Assembly: GCA_022709905.1 (NCBI GenBank)
Contig: JAKLHY010000021.1
Span: forward strand, 1-64,000
Source: Verrucomicrobiota bacterium
GTDB taxonomy: Bacteria > Verrucomicrobiota > Verrucomicrobiia > Limisphaerales > UBA1319
Reading direction: 5' to 3'
Length of the DNA: 64,000 bases
In this document: positions 9,201 to 17,407 of the stretch, piece after piece
How positions within the stretch are numbered: position 1 is the first letter of the stretch
How the letters are laid out: each line of letters starts with the position of its first letter
The notes under the pieces: generated by a model
The model's database searches: none
Told to the model about the DNA's origin: nothing
What the model saw: only the letters and a program-made list of their open reading frames with translations
Position numbers and translations under genes: made by a program

Positions 9201-9828
9201 CGTGCTGGCCAGCGGACGCGATGTCAACCTGTTGGTCCTGGACACGGAAGTCTATTCGAACACGGGCGGACAGATGTCGAAGTCAACCCCGCGCGGGGCG
9301 ATTGCCAAGTTTGCCGCTGGCGGAAAGCCGTTGGGCAAAAAAGATCTGGGATTGATTGCCATGAGTTATGGCAACGTGTATGTCGCCAGTGTCGCCATGG
9401 GGGCGAAGGACGAGCACACGCTGAAGGCCTTTGTCGAGGCGGAATCTTATCCTGGGGTATCCATTATCATTGCCTACAGTCATTGCATTGCGCACGGCAT
9501 CGAGGTGGATCGCGGGGCGGGTGCGCGTCAGCAGAAGCTGGCGGTCGAGTCAGGTCAGTGGTTGCTCTACCGGTATGATCCTCGGCGCACGGCTGCGGGC
9601 GAGAATCCGCTGCAGCTCGATTCTCAGGCGGCGAAGGTTAAGGTGCAAGACTTCCTGATGTCCGAGAACCGATTCAAGATGCTGACCAAGAGCAAACCGG
9701 AAGACGCGCGGCGTTTCTTTGAGCAGGCGCAGCAGGATGCCAACGCCCGGTGGCAACTTTACTCCTATATGGCAGCGCGGAAGCTGTCGGGCAACGGGGG
9801 CGGGCCGACGGCCTCGCCGACCGCGTAG
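6229..9828 (+). CDS. nifJ: Pyruvate:ferredoxin (flavodoxin) oxidoreductase
   Basis: A single-chain PFOR of 1199 residues, the usual length. It converts pyruvate and CoA to acetyl-CoA and CO2, reducing ferredoxin or flavodoxin. The N-terminal domains I and II carry GIYPITPSSNMGEW and the RPFD-type stretch. The middle has two [4Fe-4S] motifs, CIQCGKCVVICP beginning at residue 697 and CTGCVLCVEVCP beginning at 753. The C-terminal domain has the proximal-cluster motif CAGCGETPY, and the thiamine diphosphate-binding GDGWAYDIGYGG and SNTGGQMSKSTP. It overlaps hypC by 11 bp and is followed by a PyrD-like gene. The link to hydrogenase maturation suggests that reduced ferredoxin can be disposed of as hydrogen, which is an inference. 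Confidence 0.97.
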   Translation: MGTKKFITIDGNEAVAYVAYRCNEVMGIYPITPSSNMGEWCDQWASEGVKNLWGTVPQVVEMQSEAGAAGTVHGALQTGALTCTFTASQGLLLKIPNMFKIAGELTPTVFHISARCLASHALSIFGDHSDVMAARSTGFALFSSASVQEAMDFALIAQAATLESRVPFLHYFDGFRTSHEVSKIELVTEEIMRQMINEDHVVAHRQRAMNPDRPVLRGTAQNPDVFFQAREACNPFYAEAAAITQKTMDKFAQITGRQYRLFQYEGAPDAERVVVIMGSACETTHEAVDFLRKQGEKVGVVKVRLYRPFDIQRFMEVLPATVKSLAVLDRTKEPGSHGEPLYLDVIAALTEGLANGWGQLKTMPRVYGGRYGLSSKEFTPAMVKAIFDNLAAASPKNHFTVGISDDVSQISLPYDPDFSTEPDDVKRSMFFGLGSDGTVGANKNSIKIIGENTDNYAQGYFVYDSKKAGAITISHLRFGPRPIRSIYLVDKANFIACHQPVFLERYDMLKPLVKGGIFLLNTPFSKEEIWDQLPRPVQENLIKKQARFYVIDAISVARATGMGGRINTIMQTCFFALSNVLPREEAIEQIKYTIKKTYGRKGEEIVQKNIAAVDQTLANLFEVPLPEKATSTVELPPFFTSNAPKEIADTLGRIYGGEGEELPVSAFSPDGTFPTATAQYEKRNLALEIPVWDEKTCIQCGKCVVICPHASIRMKVYDPKHLAGAPATFKSTDARSPEFKGQKYTLQVAAEDCTGCVLCVEVCPAKNKTEAKLKAINMKPQAPLRLTERENWNFFLGLPEYDRRKLKVTQLRQQQIMRPLFEFSGACAGCGETPYVKLLTQLFGDRAVIGNATGCSSIYGGNLPTTPYAKNNDGRGPTWNNSLFEDTAEFGLGFRVSIDTQRQFACDLLKRLAPKLGDEFVNALIQADQRDEAGIHDQRERVNALREKLKGDSSSEAKMLLAVSDNLVRRSVWILGGDGWAYDIGYGGLDHVLASGRDVNLLVLDTEVYSNTGGQMSKSTPRGAIAKFAAGGKPLGKKDLGLIAMSYGNVYVASVAMGAKDEHTLKAFVEAESYPGVSIIIAYSHCIAHGIEVDRGAGARQQKLAVESGQWLLYRYDPRRTAAGENPLQLDSQAAKVKVQDFLMSENRFKMLTKSKPEDARRFFEQAQQDANARWQLYSYMAARKLSGNGGGPTASPTA

Positions 9829-9846
9829 GCGATGGAATCGTTTCCA

Positions 9847-9873
9847 GGCCGGCTCCCGAACAGGGGGCCGGCC
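9847..9873 (+). other. Intercistronic hairpin between nifJ and PyrD-like gene
   Basis: An 11-bp stem (one T-G wobble) closes a GAACA loop: GGCCGGCTCCC with GGGGGCCGGCC. No T-run follows, so it is not a typical terminator. It could protect the upstream mRNA or set relative expression of the two genes. Confidence 0.6.
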
Positions 9874-9900
9874 GTCCCGATGTGTAAACCCTGAATATGA

Positions 9901-10908
<1,008 letters not shown>

Positions 10909-10929
10909 ACCCCCTCTCAGGAAGGAATC

Positions 10930-10962
10930 GCCGGGCGGGCTTCGGCCTGCCCGGCTTTCTTT
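10930..10962 (+). terminator. Rho-independent terminator of the hypF-nifJ unit
   Basis: An 11-bp, GC-rich stem closed by a C(TTCG)G tetraloop occupies 10930-10955 and is followed directly by TTTCTTT. It lies 21 bp after the stop of the PyrD-like gene, on the same strand. It is the clearest terminator in the window. Confidence 0.9.
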
Positions 10963-11152
10963 GTACGCCCGCACTCGGGAGCGCGGCTGAGTCGGAAGGA
11001 CCCGCCTGGCGCAGCACGGCGGAATAAATTCCGCGATCCACCCGTTATGGCCAACGGCCGTTGACTGCGGGCAGGGGCTCCGCCTCATACCCGCGCTGAT
11101 CCGTCCCAGAAGGGTCGCTGTAGTCTAATCCACTCAGGAGTGTCGTGCCGGT

Positions 11153-11902
11153 CTATTCCATTTTGCCAGTGGCGGCCCATTCGCAGCCTTGGGCGATCAG
11201 TTTCTGAACCATGGGATTGGCCAGGGCGGTAAGATCATGGCCGAAGGCCTCGTAGAAAACGCGGCCCTGGCCGTAAGATTTGACAAAGGCCAAAGGCTCG
11301 GTTTTCTTGCTCCAATCCGAGTTGGCCTCGAGGAGGACCTGGATGGGCGCATCACCCTGAAGCTTGGCGTAAAGCTCGTCGTCCGCTTCGAAGTCCACCA
11401 GGCCCTTGGTGATCGGATGGCTCTTGTCTTTGATCTCAACCTTGAACTTCGAGCGGGGGCCATGACCAGAGGTCCCCATCACCCAAACCCTGCCGCAGAG
11501 ATTCTTGAATTCGGCCCATTCCTTGAAGGAGGCGGCGGCGAGGTGAGAGAACACGAAGCCTTTGCCGGACTTGACGAAGTTCAGGAGGTTTTCCTTCGCC
11601 TGCTCGGAGAGGGTGGGGGTTGAGGCGTTGAACAGGGTTAGAAAGATGACATCGTACTTGCCAATGGCCTGGGCGGATTCCAGGACCGCGGTGTCCTCGC
11701 ACAGTTTGACATCGAATTTTCCGGCGGCCATCAAGGCCTGGCGAGTTCCCACAGCCATGTCCCACCAGTTGTGCGCCCCCTTGACGTCGTCCCCGCCCAG
11801 GAGCAGGACTTTGATGGGGGGAGTCTTGGCATCGGCCGCCAGGATAATATGCGAGGTCAGGGCGATGCCCAGAGCGAGAATTACGCAAATCAATCGTTTC
11901 AT
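11153..11902 (-). CDS. Exported ThuA-domain protein
   Basis: A 249-residue protein with an N-terminal signal peptide (about residues 1-23) followed by one ThuA-like fold related to glutamine amidotransferases. Visible blocks are KVLLLGGDD, GKYDVIFLTLFN, GKGFVFSHLAAASF, HPITKGLVDFEADDELY and the closing GRVFYEAFGHDL. In this superfamily HPITKGL and the ELY region mark ThuA. Such exported proteins are common in Verrucomicrobiota and Planctomycetota and are linked to sugar use, but their biochemical role is unsettled. It is transcribed alone, convergent with the PyrD-like gene. The 10963-11152 gap holds no feature I recognise. Confidence 0.8.
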   Translation of the reverse strand: MKRLICVILALGIALTSHIILAADAKTPPIKVLLLGGDDVKGAHNWWDMAVGTRQALMAAGKFDVKLCEDTAVLESAQAIGKYDVIFLTLFNASTPTLSEQAKENLLNFVKSGKGFVFSHLAAASFKEWAEFKNLCGRVWVMGTSGHGPRSKFKVEIKDKSHPITKGLVDFEADDELYAKLQGDAPIQVLLEANSDWSKKTEPLAFVKSYGQGRVFYEAFGHDLTALANPMVQKLIAQGCEWAATGKME

Positions 11903-12063
11903 AGTTCGTCTTTGAATCGTTCGATGTGTTACAGCTACGGGATGAGATTACCGCCTTTGGGCAATGTCGTAAATCCCATCTTTGCAGTGGCCAATGAAAA
12001 AGGCTACGCGGCGCGACGACAAGCATCCGGCCGGGCAGGATTAGATGGGAGGACGGGAACGGC

Positions 12064-13374
12064 TCAGAGTTCGCGCCACGAGGTAATCAAATATTCGCTG
12101 GTGGCGCCGTAGCGGCCTAAGGCCTCGTCATAATGGAACTTGAAATGCCCGTTCATTTTGACGGTCTTGCTGACGCTGGCGCCGACGAAGTCGTAGTCGT
12201 TGTTTCCACCCCCGCCCAGCGTGAAGTCGGCCTGGGGCGCGTAGATCGCGCCTGTAAATTCGGCGTTGCCGGAGAGTTTGAGGCTGGTGTTATTGGTGCA
12301 GCCGAAGAAGAAGAAGTTGGTGGCATAGGCATTCTGGTTCAGGATGCCGTTGCCGCTGACATCGGCGGGGCCATTGACATAGAGCTTCAAGCTGGCGTTG
12401 GTGGCGATAATGATCTGGCTTTGACCCGACATGCTGAAGGATCCGTTGACGAACAACACCGCATTATTCGTGACCAGGACCTGTTTTTTGCCGCTGAGAC
12501 TGAATTCGGTTAAGTAATAGTTATCGCGTCCCAGGACGTATTCATAGTTGACATCATCGATTTTCTTGCCGACGGGTGTGGTGCCCGAGGAATAGGGGGG
12601 GTCAATATCGGGGAAGCTGACATTCATGTCATCGGAGACCCAGCCGGGTTGAATGCCGCTATGGAACTTGTGCCAATCGAAATTGCCCACGGCGCCGTTG
12701 GGACCCACAGCCACCGAGCCGCCCGGGCCCGTTGCCACATGCCCGTAGATATCCGCATTGCCAACGTTGACGGAATTCACGAGGCCGGAATTCGTTGCCA
12801 CATCCCCATTGTCCTTTCGCTTCTTTTCATCGTATTTCCCGTGAGTGCTGTAATAGGGATCCTCCGAGTCAAAGCTGTCGGTGGTGACATCGTTGCCGCT
12901 CATATCGATCTGGCCTTTGGCCACCATGCCTTTGGGGAAAAGGCTGAACCGGTTGGCCAGGACCTCGATCGTCCGTTTGATTTCGACGTTGTTTGGGGGA
13001 AGCTTGGTGAAGCCTTCCGAGATGATCGTGACCGGTCTCATGTTGCCCGAGGCCGACAGGGTTACAGAGTATCGACTGGTTCCCAGGCTGTTGGTCTTGC
13101 CATAGAGCCCCGAGGCGTCTGTGGCTTCCCAGCCGTTCCCGACCACGTTGGATCCATGGGCGTAGTAATGCAGATGCGTCAGGGCGTCCTCGATCCCGGC
13201 TTCAGCCGCCGGCAAGGCAAAATTCCAATATTGCGCCCGGGTTAGCATTTTCTGCTGGTGCCCCACCAACTCGAGGTAACCGACGACCGACGCTCCGATG
13301 ATGCCGGTAATAACGACTGAGATCATCAGGGCGGATCCCTGAGTCTGGCGACGGTGGCGAAGAAGGATCTTCAT
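12064..13374 (-). CDS. PilX-like minor pilin assembly protein, copy A
   Basis: A 436-residue protein with a short basic leader, QGSALMISVVITGIIGASVV as the pilin-like hydrophobic helix, and then AAEAGIEDALTHL. This is the PilX-type start of proteins encoded with minor pilins. The rest is a long Ser/Asn/Gly-rich beta-structured part with repeats such as VLFVNGSFSMSGQSQII, LKLYVNGPADVSGNG and SLKLSGNAEFTGAIYAPQA, resembling right-handed beta-helix or DUF7305-like domains. It is third in the pilV-pilW-pilX-like operon; the upstream gene ends 6 bp before it. Residues 1-93 are identical to copy B, and differences begin at residue 94. It likely sits at the pilus tip or in its priming complex. Confidence 0.7.
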   Translation of the reverse strand: MKILLRHRRQTQGSALMISVVITGIIGASVVGYLELVGHQQKMLTRAQYWNFALPAAEAGIEDALTHLHYYAHGSNVVGNGWEATDASGLYGKTNSLGTSRYSVTLSASGNMRPVTIISEGFTKLPPNNVEIKRTIEVLANRFSLFPKGMVAKGQIDMSGNDVTTDSFDSEDPYYSTHGKYDEKKRKDNGDVATNSGLVNSVNVGNADIYGHVATGPGGSVAVGPNGAVGNFDWHKFHSGIQPGWVSDDMNVSFPDIDPPYSSGTTPVGKKIDDVNYEYVLGRDNYYLTEFSLSGKKQVLVTNNAVLFVNGSFSMSGQSQIIIATNASLKLYVNGPADVSGNGILNQNAYATNFFFFGCTNNTSLKLSGNAEFTGAIYAPQADFTLGGGGNNDYDFVGASVSKTVKMNGHFKFHYDEALGRYGATSEYLITSWREL

Positions 13375-13380
13375 AACAAA

Positions 13381-13968
13381 TCAATGGGTCCGAATGACGA
13401 TCTTGGCTGACTGCATGCTCTCGGTATTCATCACCGATCCGAGGATCTTGCGGGTGCAATGCCAGTTTAACTGCAGCAGCTTGCAGGTGGAGGCCGAGCC
13501 GGCCGGAAACTGGTCGAAGGTCGACTGCTGCGTGTTGCGCTGGAAGATCGAGAACGAGAGGCTATCGCAGCCTTCCAGCAGGATTTCCGAGGCATTCCCC
13601 TTGGTGCGGACCAGGGTTTTGGCCTCGGGATTGTAGGCATAGCGCAGGGAGGTGCCATCGTTGTCCACAAAGGTCAAGGAGGTGGTGGTATTCTCGACCA
13701 GGCGCAGGACCGAGCGGATGTCGCGGGACATGATATCGAGGGCGTGCTGGCTCTGACGCTCCAATTCGGCGTAATTGAGCAGGCTGACCATGCTCCGGCT
13801 GCTGAAGGAGAACAGGGTCATGATCGACGCCATGAGCAGGGAGCCGACGGCCAGGCCGACCATGACTTCGACCAGCGTCATGCCGGACTGGCGTCTTGGC
13901 CGGAGGCCGGAAAACGGCGGAGCGATCCGAGGTGTGGCCTCGCTAGTAAGTGTAGTTCTGGATTCCAT
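13381..13968 (-). CDS. PilW-like prepilin, copy A
   Basis: A 195-residue minor prepilin. The leader ends in SG and is followed by MTLVEVMVGLAVGSLLMASI, the class III prepilin cleavage site with Glu at position 5. The hydrophobic helix is followed by ALDIMSRDIRSVLRL, typical of PilW-type proteins. I start it at ATG 13968. The longer reading from 14166 would translate the upstream pilin gene out of frame and is not credible. It overlaps the upstream pilV-like gene by 26 bp, so translation is probably coupled. The protein is identical to copy B except at a single position near the start at most. Confidence 0.8.
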   Translation of the reverse strand: MESRTTLTSEATPRIAPPFSGLRPRRQSGMTLVEVMVGLAVGSLLMASIMTLFSFSSRSMVSLLNYAELERQSQHALDIMSRDIRSVLRLVENTTTSLTFVDNDGTSLRYAYNPEAKTLVRTKGNASEILLEGCDSLSFSIFQRNTQQSTFDQFPAGSASTCKLLQLNWHCTRKILGSVMNTESMQSAKIVIRTH

Positions 13969-14404
13969 AACGCGAGACGTAGGTGGTGACTTCCCGATGG
14001 CGCTGGATTCCCTTGGAGTTCCAGTCCAAGTCGACGGTGACTTGCCGCAAGTCCTCGTCGTATGAGGTTCCCAGGGGGGCGCTGGCGATGGTAACGGTTC
14101 CGGTATAGTAAAATCCGGGATCGGCGCCGACAGCGACAAAGGGAGCGACAAAGCCGTTGGGGACAAAGGTCTGGTTCGTGACCTGATTCCAGGAGTAAAG
14201 CCGGAAGACCTCGAGCTTCTCCATCATGACCTGGGTCGCCCGGGCTTCCTCACGGCTCAGTCGGATGACGGTAAATCCAAGCGAAAAACTGGCAAACAGC
14301 CCGCTGGAAATGATGCCAACAACTCCCATCCCGATGACGGATTCGACTAACGAGAATCCCCGCCGTCGGAGCTTCAAATGGTTCCAAGTCAGATTCAATT
14401 TCAT
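13943..14404 (-). CDS. PilV-like prepilin, copy A
   Basis: A 153-residue minor prepilin, first gene of operon copy A. The leader KLRRRG is followed by FSLVESVIGMGVVGIISSG, a standard prepilin peptidase site with Glu at position 5. The globular part contains EARATQVMMEKLEVFRLYSW, as in PilV/GspI-type minor pilins. Its first ~42 residues differ from copy B at many positions (for example LNLTWNHLKLRRRG against LDSTRSRFKLPQRG), whereas the remainder is identical. No clear promoter is visible in the 368-bp spacer upstream. Confidence 0.8.
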   Translation of the reverse strand: MKLNLTWNHLKLRRRGFSLVESVIGMGVVGIISSGLFASFSLGFTVIRLSREEARATQVMMEKLEVFRLYSWNQVTNQTFVPNGFVAPFVAVGADPGFYYTGTVTIASAPLGTSYDEDLRQVTVDLDWNSKGIQRHREVTTYVSRYGIQNYTY

Positions 14405-14772
14405 AACACAGAGGCAGCGCTGTGAGTGTGCTCAAAAAATGGACACAAGACGATCAAAGCAAACCGATCGCCAACTGTGACAAACGGAGGGTTAACGATG
14501 GAAAACTTGAAAGAAAATAATTTGTAGTACGTTTATTGGCAGGATAATAGGACGATACTAGCCACGAAACGCGGGAAGAATTTATTTTGGTCCTGCCAGA
14601 AATGAGCCGATTGGCTCTATCGGCTTACGGTCTTATGCAGGGATTTGGAGACGCCGGTGTTGTTCCGTTTTATCAGGATTGAAAACGGATCGGACGGATT
14701 TTCTTAGATCGGAAAAACGAAGTTGCTGATTACCTTCCAGCCGCCATTCGGAAATTGGTTTTGGCAATCGAT
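14405..14772. other. Spacer between pilin operon copies
   Basis: The 368 bp between the copies have no convincing ORF. The side next to copy A should hold its promoter and ribosome-binding site, but I cannot identify boxes with confidence. The sequence shows no obvious similarity to the region upstream of copy B (17114-17407), so the two operons may be controlled differently. Confidence 0.5.
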
Positions 14773-16083
14773 CTAGAGTTCGCGCCACGAGGTAATCAAG
14801 TATTCGCTGGTAGCGCCGTAGCGGCCCAAGGCCTCGTCATAATGAAACTTGTAGTGGCCATTCATCTTGACCGTCTTGCTGACGCTGGCGCCGACGAAGT
14901 CGTATGTATCATTTCCACCCCCGCCCAGCGTGAATTCCGCTTGGGGGGCATAGATTACCCCTGTAAATTCGGCGTTGCCGGAGAGTTTGAGGCTGGTGTT
15001 ATTGGTGCAGCCGAAGAAGAAAAAGTTGGTGGCATAGGCATTTTGGTTCACGATGCCATTGCCGCCGACATCGGCCGGGCCGTTGACATAGAGCTTCAGG
15101 CTGGCGTTGGTGGCGATAATGATTTGGCTTTGGCCGGACATGCTGAATGAGCCATTCACAAATAAGACGGCGTTGTTGGTCACCAGCATGAGTTCCTTCG
15201 CGCCCAGAGAAAACTGGTTCATGTAATAGCTGTTTTTTCCCAGGACATATTCGTAGTCGATCCCGCTGATCTCGGCGCTAGTCGGCGCGGGACCGCTCGT
15301 ATAGGGAGGATCAATATCCGGGAAACTGACATTCATGTCATCGGTGCACCAGCCGGGCTGGATGCCGTTATGGAACTTGTGCCAATCGAAATTGCCGACC
15401 GCGCCGTTGGGACCCACAGCCACCGAGCCGCCCGGGCCTGTTGCCACATGCCCGTAGATATCCGCATTCCCGACATTCAGGGAATTCACCAAGCCGGAGT
15501 TGGTGGCGACATCCCCGTTATCTTTGGCCTTATTGACATCGTATCGTCCGCCTGTGCTGTAGAAGGGATCCTCCGAATCAAAGCTGTCGGAGGTGACATC
15601 GTTGCCGCTCATATCGATCTGGCCTTTGGCCACCATGCCTTTGGGGAAAAGGCTGAACCGGCTGGCCAGGACCTCGATCGTCCGTTTGATTTCGACGTTG
15701 TTTGGGGGAAGCTTGGTGAAGCCTTCCGAGACGATCCTGACCGGTTTGGCATTGCCTATGGCCTTTAAGGTGACCGAGTAACGACTGGTTCCCAGGCTGT
15801 TGGATTTGCCATAGAGCCCCGAGGCGTCTGTGGCTTCCCAGCCGTTCCCGACCACGTTGGATCCATGGGCGTAGTAATGCAGATGCGTCAGGGCGTCCTC
15901 GATCCCGGCTTCAGCCGCCGGCAAGGCAAAATTCCAATATTGCGCCCGGGTTAGCATTTTCTGCTGGTGCCCCACCAACTCGAGGTAACCGACGACCGAC
16001 GCTCCGATGATGCCGGTAATAACGACTGAGATCATCAGGGCGGATCCCTGAGTCTGGCGACGGTGGCGAAGAAGGATCTTCAT
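14773..16083 (-). CDS. PilX-like minor pilin assembly protein, copy B
   Basis: The 436-residue counterpart of the copy A protein, with the same pilin-like N-terminus and the same beta-repeat body. After residue 93 it differs by scattered substitutions and two more divergent patches, for example SAEISGIDYEYVLGKNSYY where copy A has GKKIDDVNYEYVLGRDNYY. The C-terminal ~150 residues are again very similar and end in LITSWREL in both. Substitutions concentrate in the presumed exposed loops between strands. The conserved frame and length argue that both copies are functional. Confidence 0.7.
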   Translation of the reverse strand: MKILLRHRRQTQGSALMISVVITGIIGASVVGYLELVGHQQKMLTRAQYWNFALPAAEAGIEDALTHLHYYAHGSNVVGNGWEATDASGLYGKSNSLGTSRYSVTLKAIGNAKPVRIVSEGFTKLPPNNVEIKRTIEVLASRFSLFPKGMVAKGQIDMSGNDVTSDSFDSEDPFYSTGGRYDVNKAKDNGDVATNSGLVNSLNVGNADIYGHVATGPGGSVAVGPNGAVGNFDWHKFHNGIQPGWCTDDMNVSFPDIDPPYTSGPAPTSAEISGIDYEYVLGKNSYYMNQFSLGAKELMLVTNNAVLFVNGSFSMSGQSQIIIATNASLKLYVNGPADVGGNGIVNQNAYATNFFFFGCTNNTSLKLSGNAEFTGVIYAPQAEFTLGGGGNDTYDFVGASVSKTVKMNGHYKFHYDEALGRYGATSEYLITSWREL

Positions 16084-16089
16084 AACAAA

Positions 16090-16677
16090 TCAATGGGTCC
16101 GAATGACGATCTTGGCTGACTGCATGCTCTCGGTATTCATCACCGATCCGAGGATCTTGCGGGTGCAATGCCAGTTTAACTGCAGCAGCTTGCAGGTGGA
16201 GGCCGAGCCGGCCGGAAACTGGTCGAAGGTCGACTGCTGCGTGTTGCGCTGGAAGATCGAGAACGAGAGGCTATCGCAGCCTTCCAGCAGGATTTCCGAG
16301 GCATTCCCCTTGGTGCGGACCAGGGTTTTGGCCTCGGGATTGTAGGCATAGCGCAGGGAGGTGCCATCGTTGTCCACAAAGGTCAAGGAGGTGGTGGTAT
16401 TCTCGACCAGGCGCAGGACCGAGCGGATGTCGCGGGACATGATATCGAGGGCGTGCTGGCTCTGACGCTCCAATTCGGCGTAATTGAGCAGGCTGACCAT
16501 GCTCCGGCTGCTGAAGGAGAACAGGGTCATGATCGACGCCATGAGCAGGGAGCCGACGGCCAGGCCGACCATGACTTCGACCAGCGTCATGCCGGACTGG
16601 CGTCTTGGCCGGAGGCCGGAAAACGGCGGAGCGATCCGTGGTGTGGCCTCGCTAGTAAGTGTAGTTCTGGATTCCAT
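16090..16677 (-). CDS. PilW-like prepilin, copy B
   Basis: The 195-residue counterpart of copy A, starting at ATG 16677, with the same SG/MTLVEVMVGL prepilin site and nearly identical DNA throughout. It overlaps the pilV-like gene by 26 bp and ends 6 bp before the pilX-like gene. It lies wholly inside the near-identical central block, so the two loci presumably supply the same PilW-like subunit. Confidence 0.8.
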   Translation of the reverse strand: MESRTTLTSEATPRIAPPFSGLRPRRQSGMTLVEVMVGLAVGSLLMASIMTLFSFSSRSMVSLLNYAELERQSQHALDIMSRDIRSVLRLVENTTTSLTFVDNDGTSLRYAYNPEAKTLVRTKGNASEILLEGCDSLSFSIFQRNTQQSTFDQFPAGSASTCKLLQLNWHCTRKILGSVMNTESMQSAKIVIRTH

Positions 16678-17113
16678 AACGCGAGACGTAGGTGGTGACT
16701 TCCCGATGGCGCTGGATTCCCTTGGAGTTCCAGTCCAAGTCGACGGTGACTTGCCGCAAGTCCTCGTCGTATGAGGTTCCCAGGGGGGCGCTGGCGATGG
16801 TAACGGTTCCGGTGTAGTAAAATCCGGGATCGGCGCCGACAGCGACAAAGGGAGCGACAAAGCCGTTGGGGACAAAGGTCTGGTTCGTGACCTGATTCCA
16901 GGAGTAAAGCCGGAAGACCTCGAGCTTCTCCATCATGACCTGGGTCGCCCGGGCTTCCTCACGGCTCAGTCGGATGACGGTAAAGCCCGTCGAGAAACTG
17001 GCAAACAGACCGCTGGAAACAATGCCAATGATTCCCATGCCAATCATGGCTTCGACCAGAGAGAATCCTCGCTGTGGCAGCTTGAACCGGCTTCGTGTCG
17101 AATCGAGTTTCAT
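16652..17113 (-). CDS. PilV-like prepilin, copy B
   Basis: A 153-residue minor prepilin with the site QRG/FSLVEAMIGMGIIGIVSSG. It differs from copy A in the leader and N-terminal helix, and is identical after about residue 42. It is the first gene of operon copy B. The upstream stretch 17114-17407 carries a direct repeat (17297-17333) and separates the operon from the two-component genes encoded on the same strand. Confidence 0.8.
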   Translation of the reverse strand: MKLDSTRSRFKLPQRGFSLVEAMIGMGIIGIVSSGLFASFSTGFTVIRLSREEARATQVMMEKLEVFRLYSWNQVTNQTFVPNGFVAPFVAVGADPGFYYTGTVTIASAPLGTSYDEDLRQVTVDLDWNSKGIQRHREVTTYVSRYGIQNYTY

Positions 17114-17296
17114 ATGGTTGTTACATCCTTGTGGCGGAAATCAAGCGGCCACGACCGGCTTTTAGCAAGGCGTTCGCCAAACTTAAACGACTCTTGTCTG
17201 GACTTCGAGAGCTCGAGAAGAACCGTTTTTGTATTTGGCTAATTTAAAGGCAGATAGGAACAGCGGTATGCCGTTTGAGGTGGAGCAGTTTTTTAT

Positions 17297-17333
17297 GGGC
17301 CTATCTTAGGGCGCTAAATGGACCTATTTTAGG
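17297..17333. promoter_or_regulatory. Direct repeat GGRCCTATYTTAGG upstream of pilin copy B
   Basis: GGGCCTATCTTAGG (17297-17310) and GGACCTATTTTAGG (17320-17333) are direct repeats with starts 23 bp apart, close to two helical turns. They lie about 185-220 bp upstream of the copy B pilV-like start and just after the response-regulator stop. A transcription-factor binding role is inferred only from the arrangement. Confidence 0.35.
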
Positions 17334-17407
17334 TGGGCCTGTTGGACGGGGGAAGGAAATGGGTGAGTGTCAAATAATGAGATGGAAACCTGGGAGGGCG
17401 GGACAAA

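Larger units (their letters stand above)
12064..17113 (-). repeat. Tandem duplication of a three-gene minor-pilin operon
   Basis: Copy A (12064-14404) and copy B (14773-17113) have the same length and are offset by exactly 2709 bp. Homology starts at the pilX-like stop codon and ends at the pilV-like start codon, so the copies coincide with the operon. A central block (A 13097-14275, B 15806-16984, 1179 bp) differs at only two positions I found (13930 and 14106 against copy B). On both sides the copies diverge, with coding changes. This mosaic is expected from an old duplication followed by recent gene conversion. Confidence 0.9.

Noticed and set aside
13381..14166. Longer PilW-like reading from 14166 (and 16875 in copy B)
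   Set aside because: The extra 66 residues are an out-of-frame translation of the pilV-like gene, rich in Pro and Ser. The prepilin leader begins at ATG 13968/16677.
12064..17113. Tandem repeat as an assembly artefact
   Set aside because: The two copies differ at many coding positions outside the central block and have different flanks, so a simple duplicated contig is unlikely. A local misassembly inside the near-identical core cannot be excluded.
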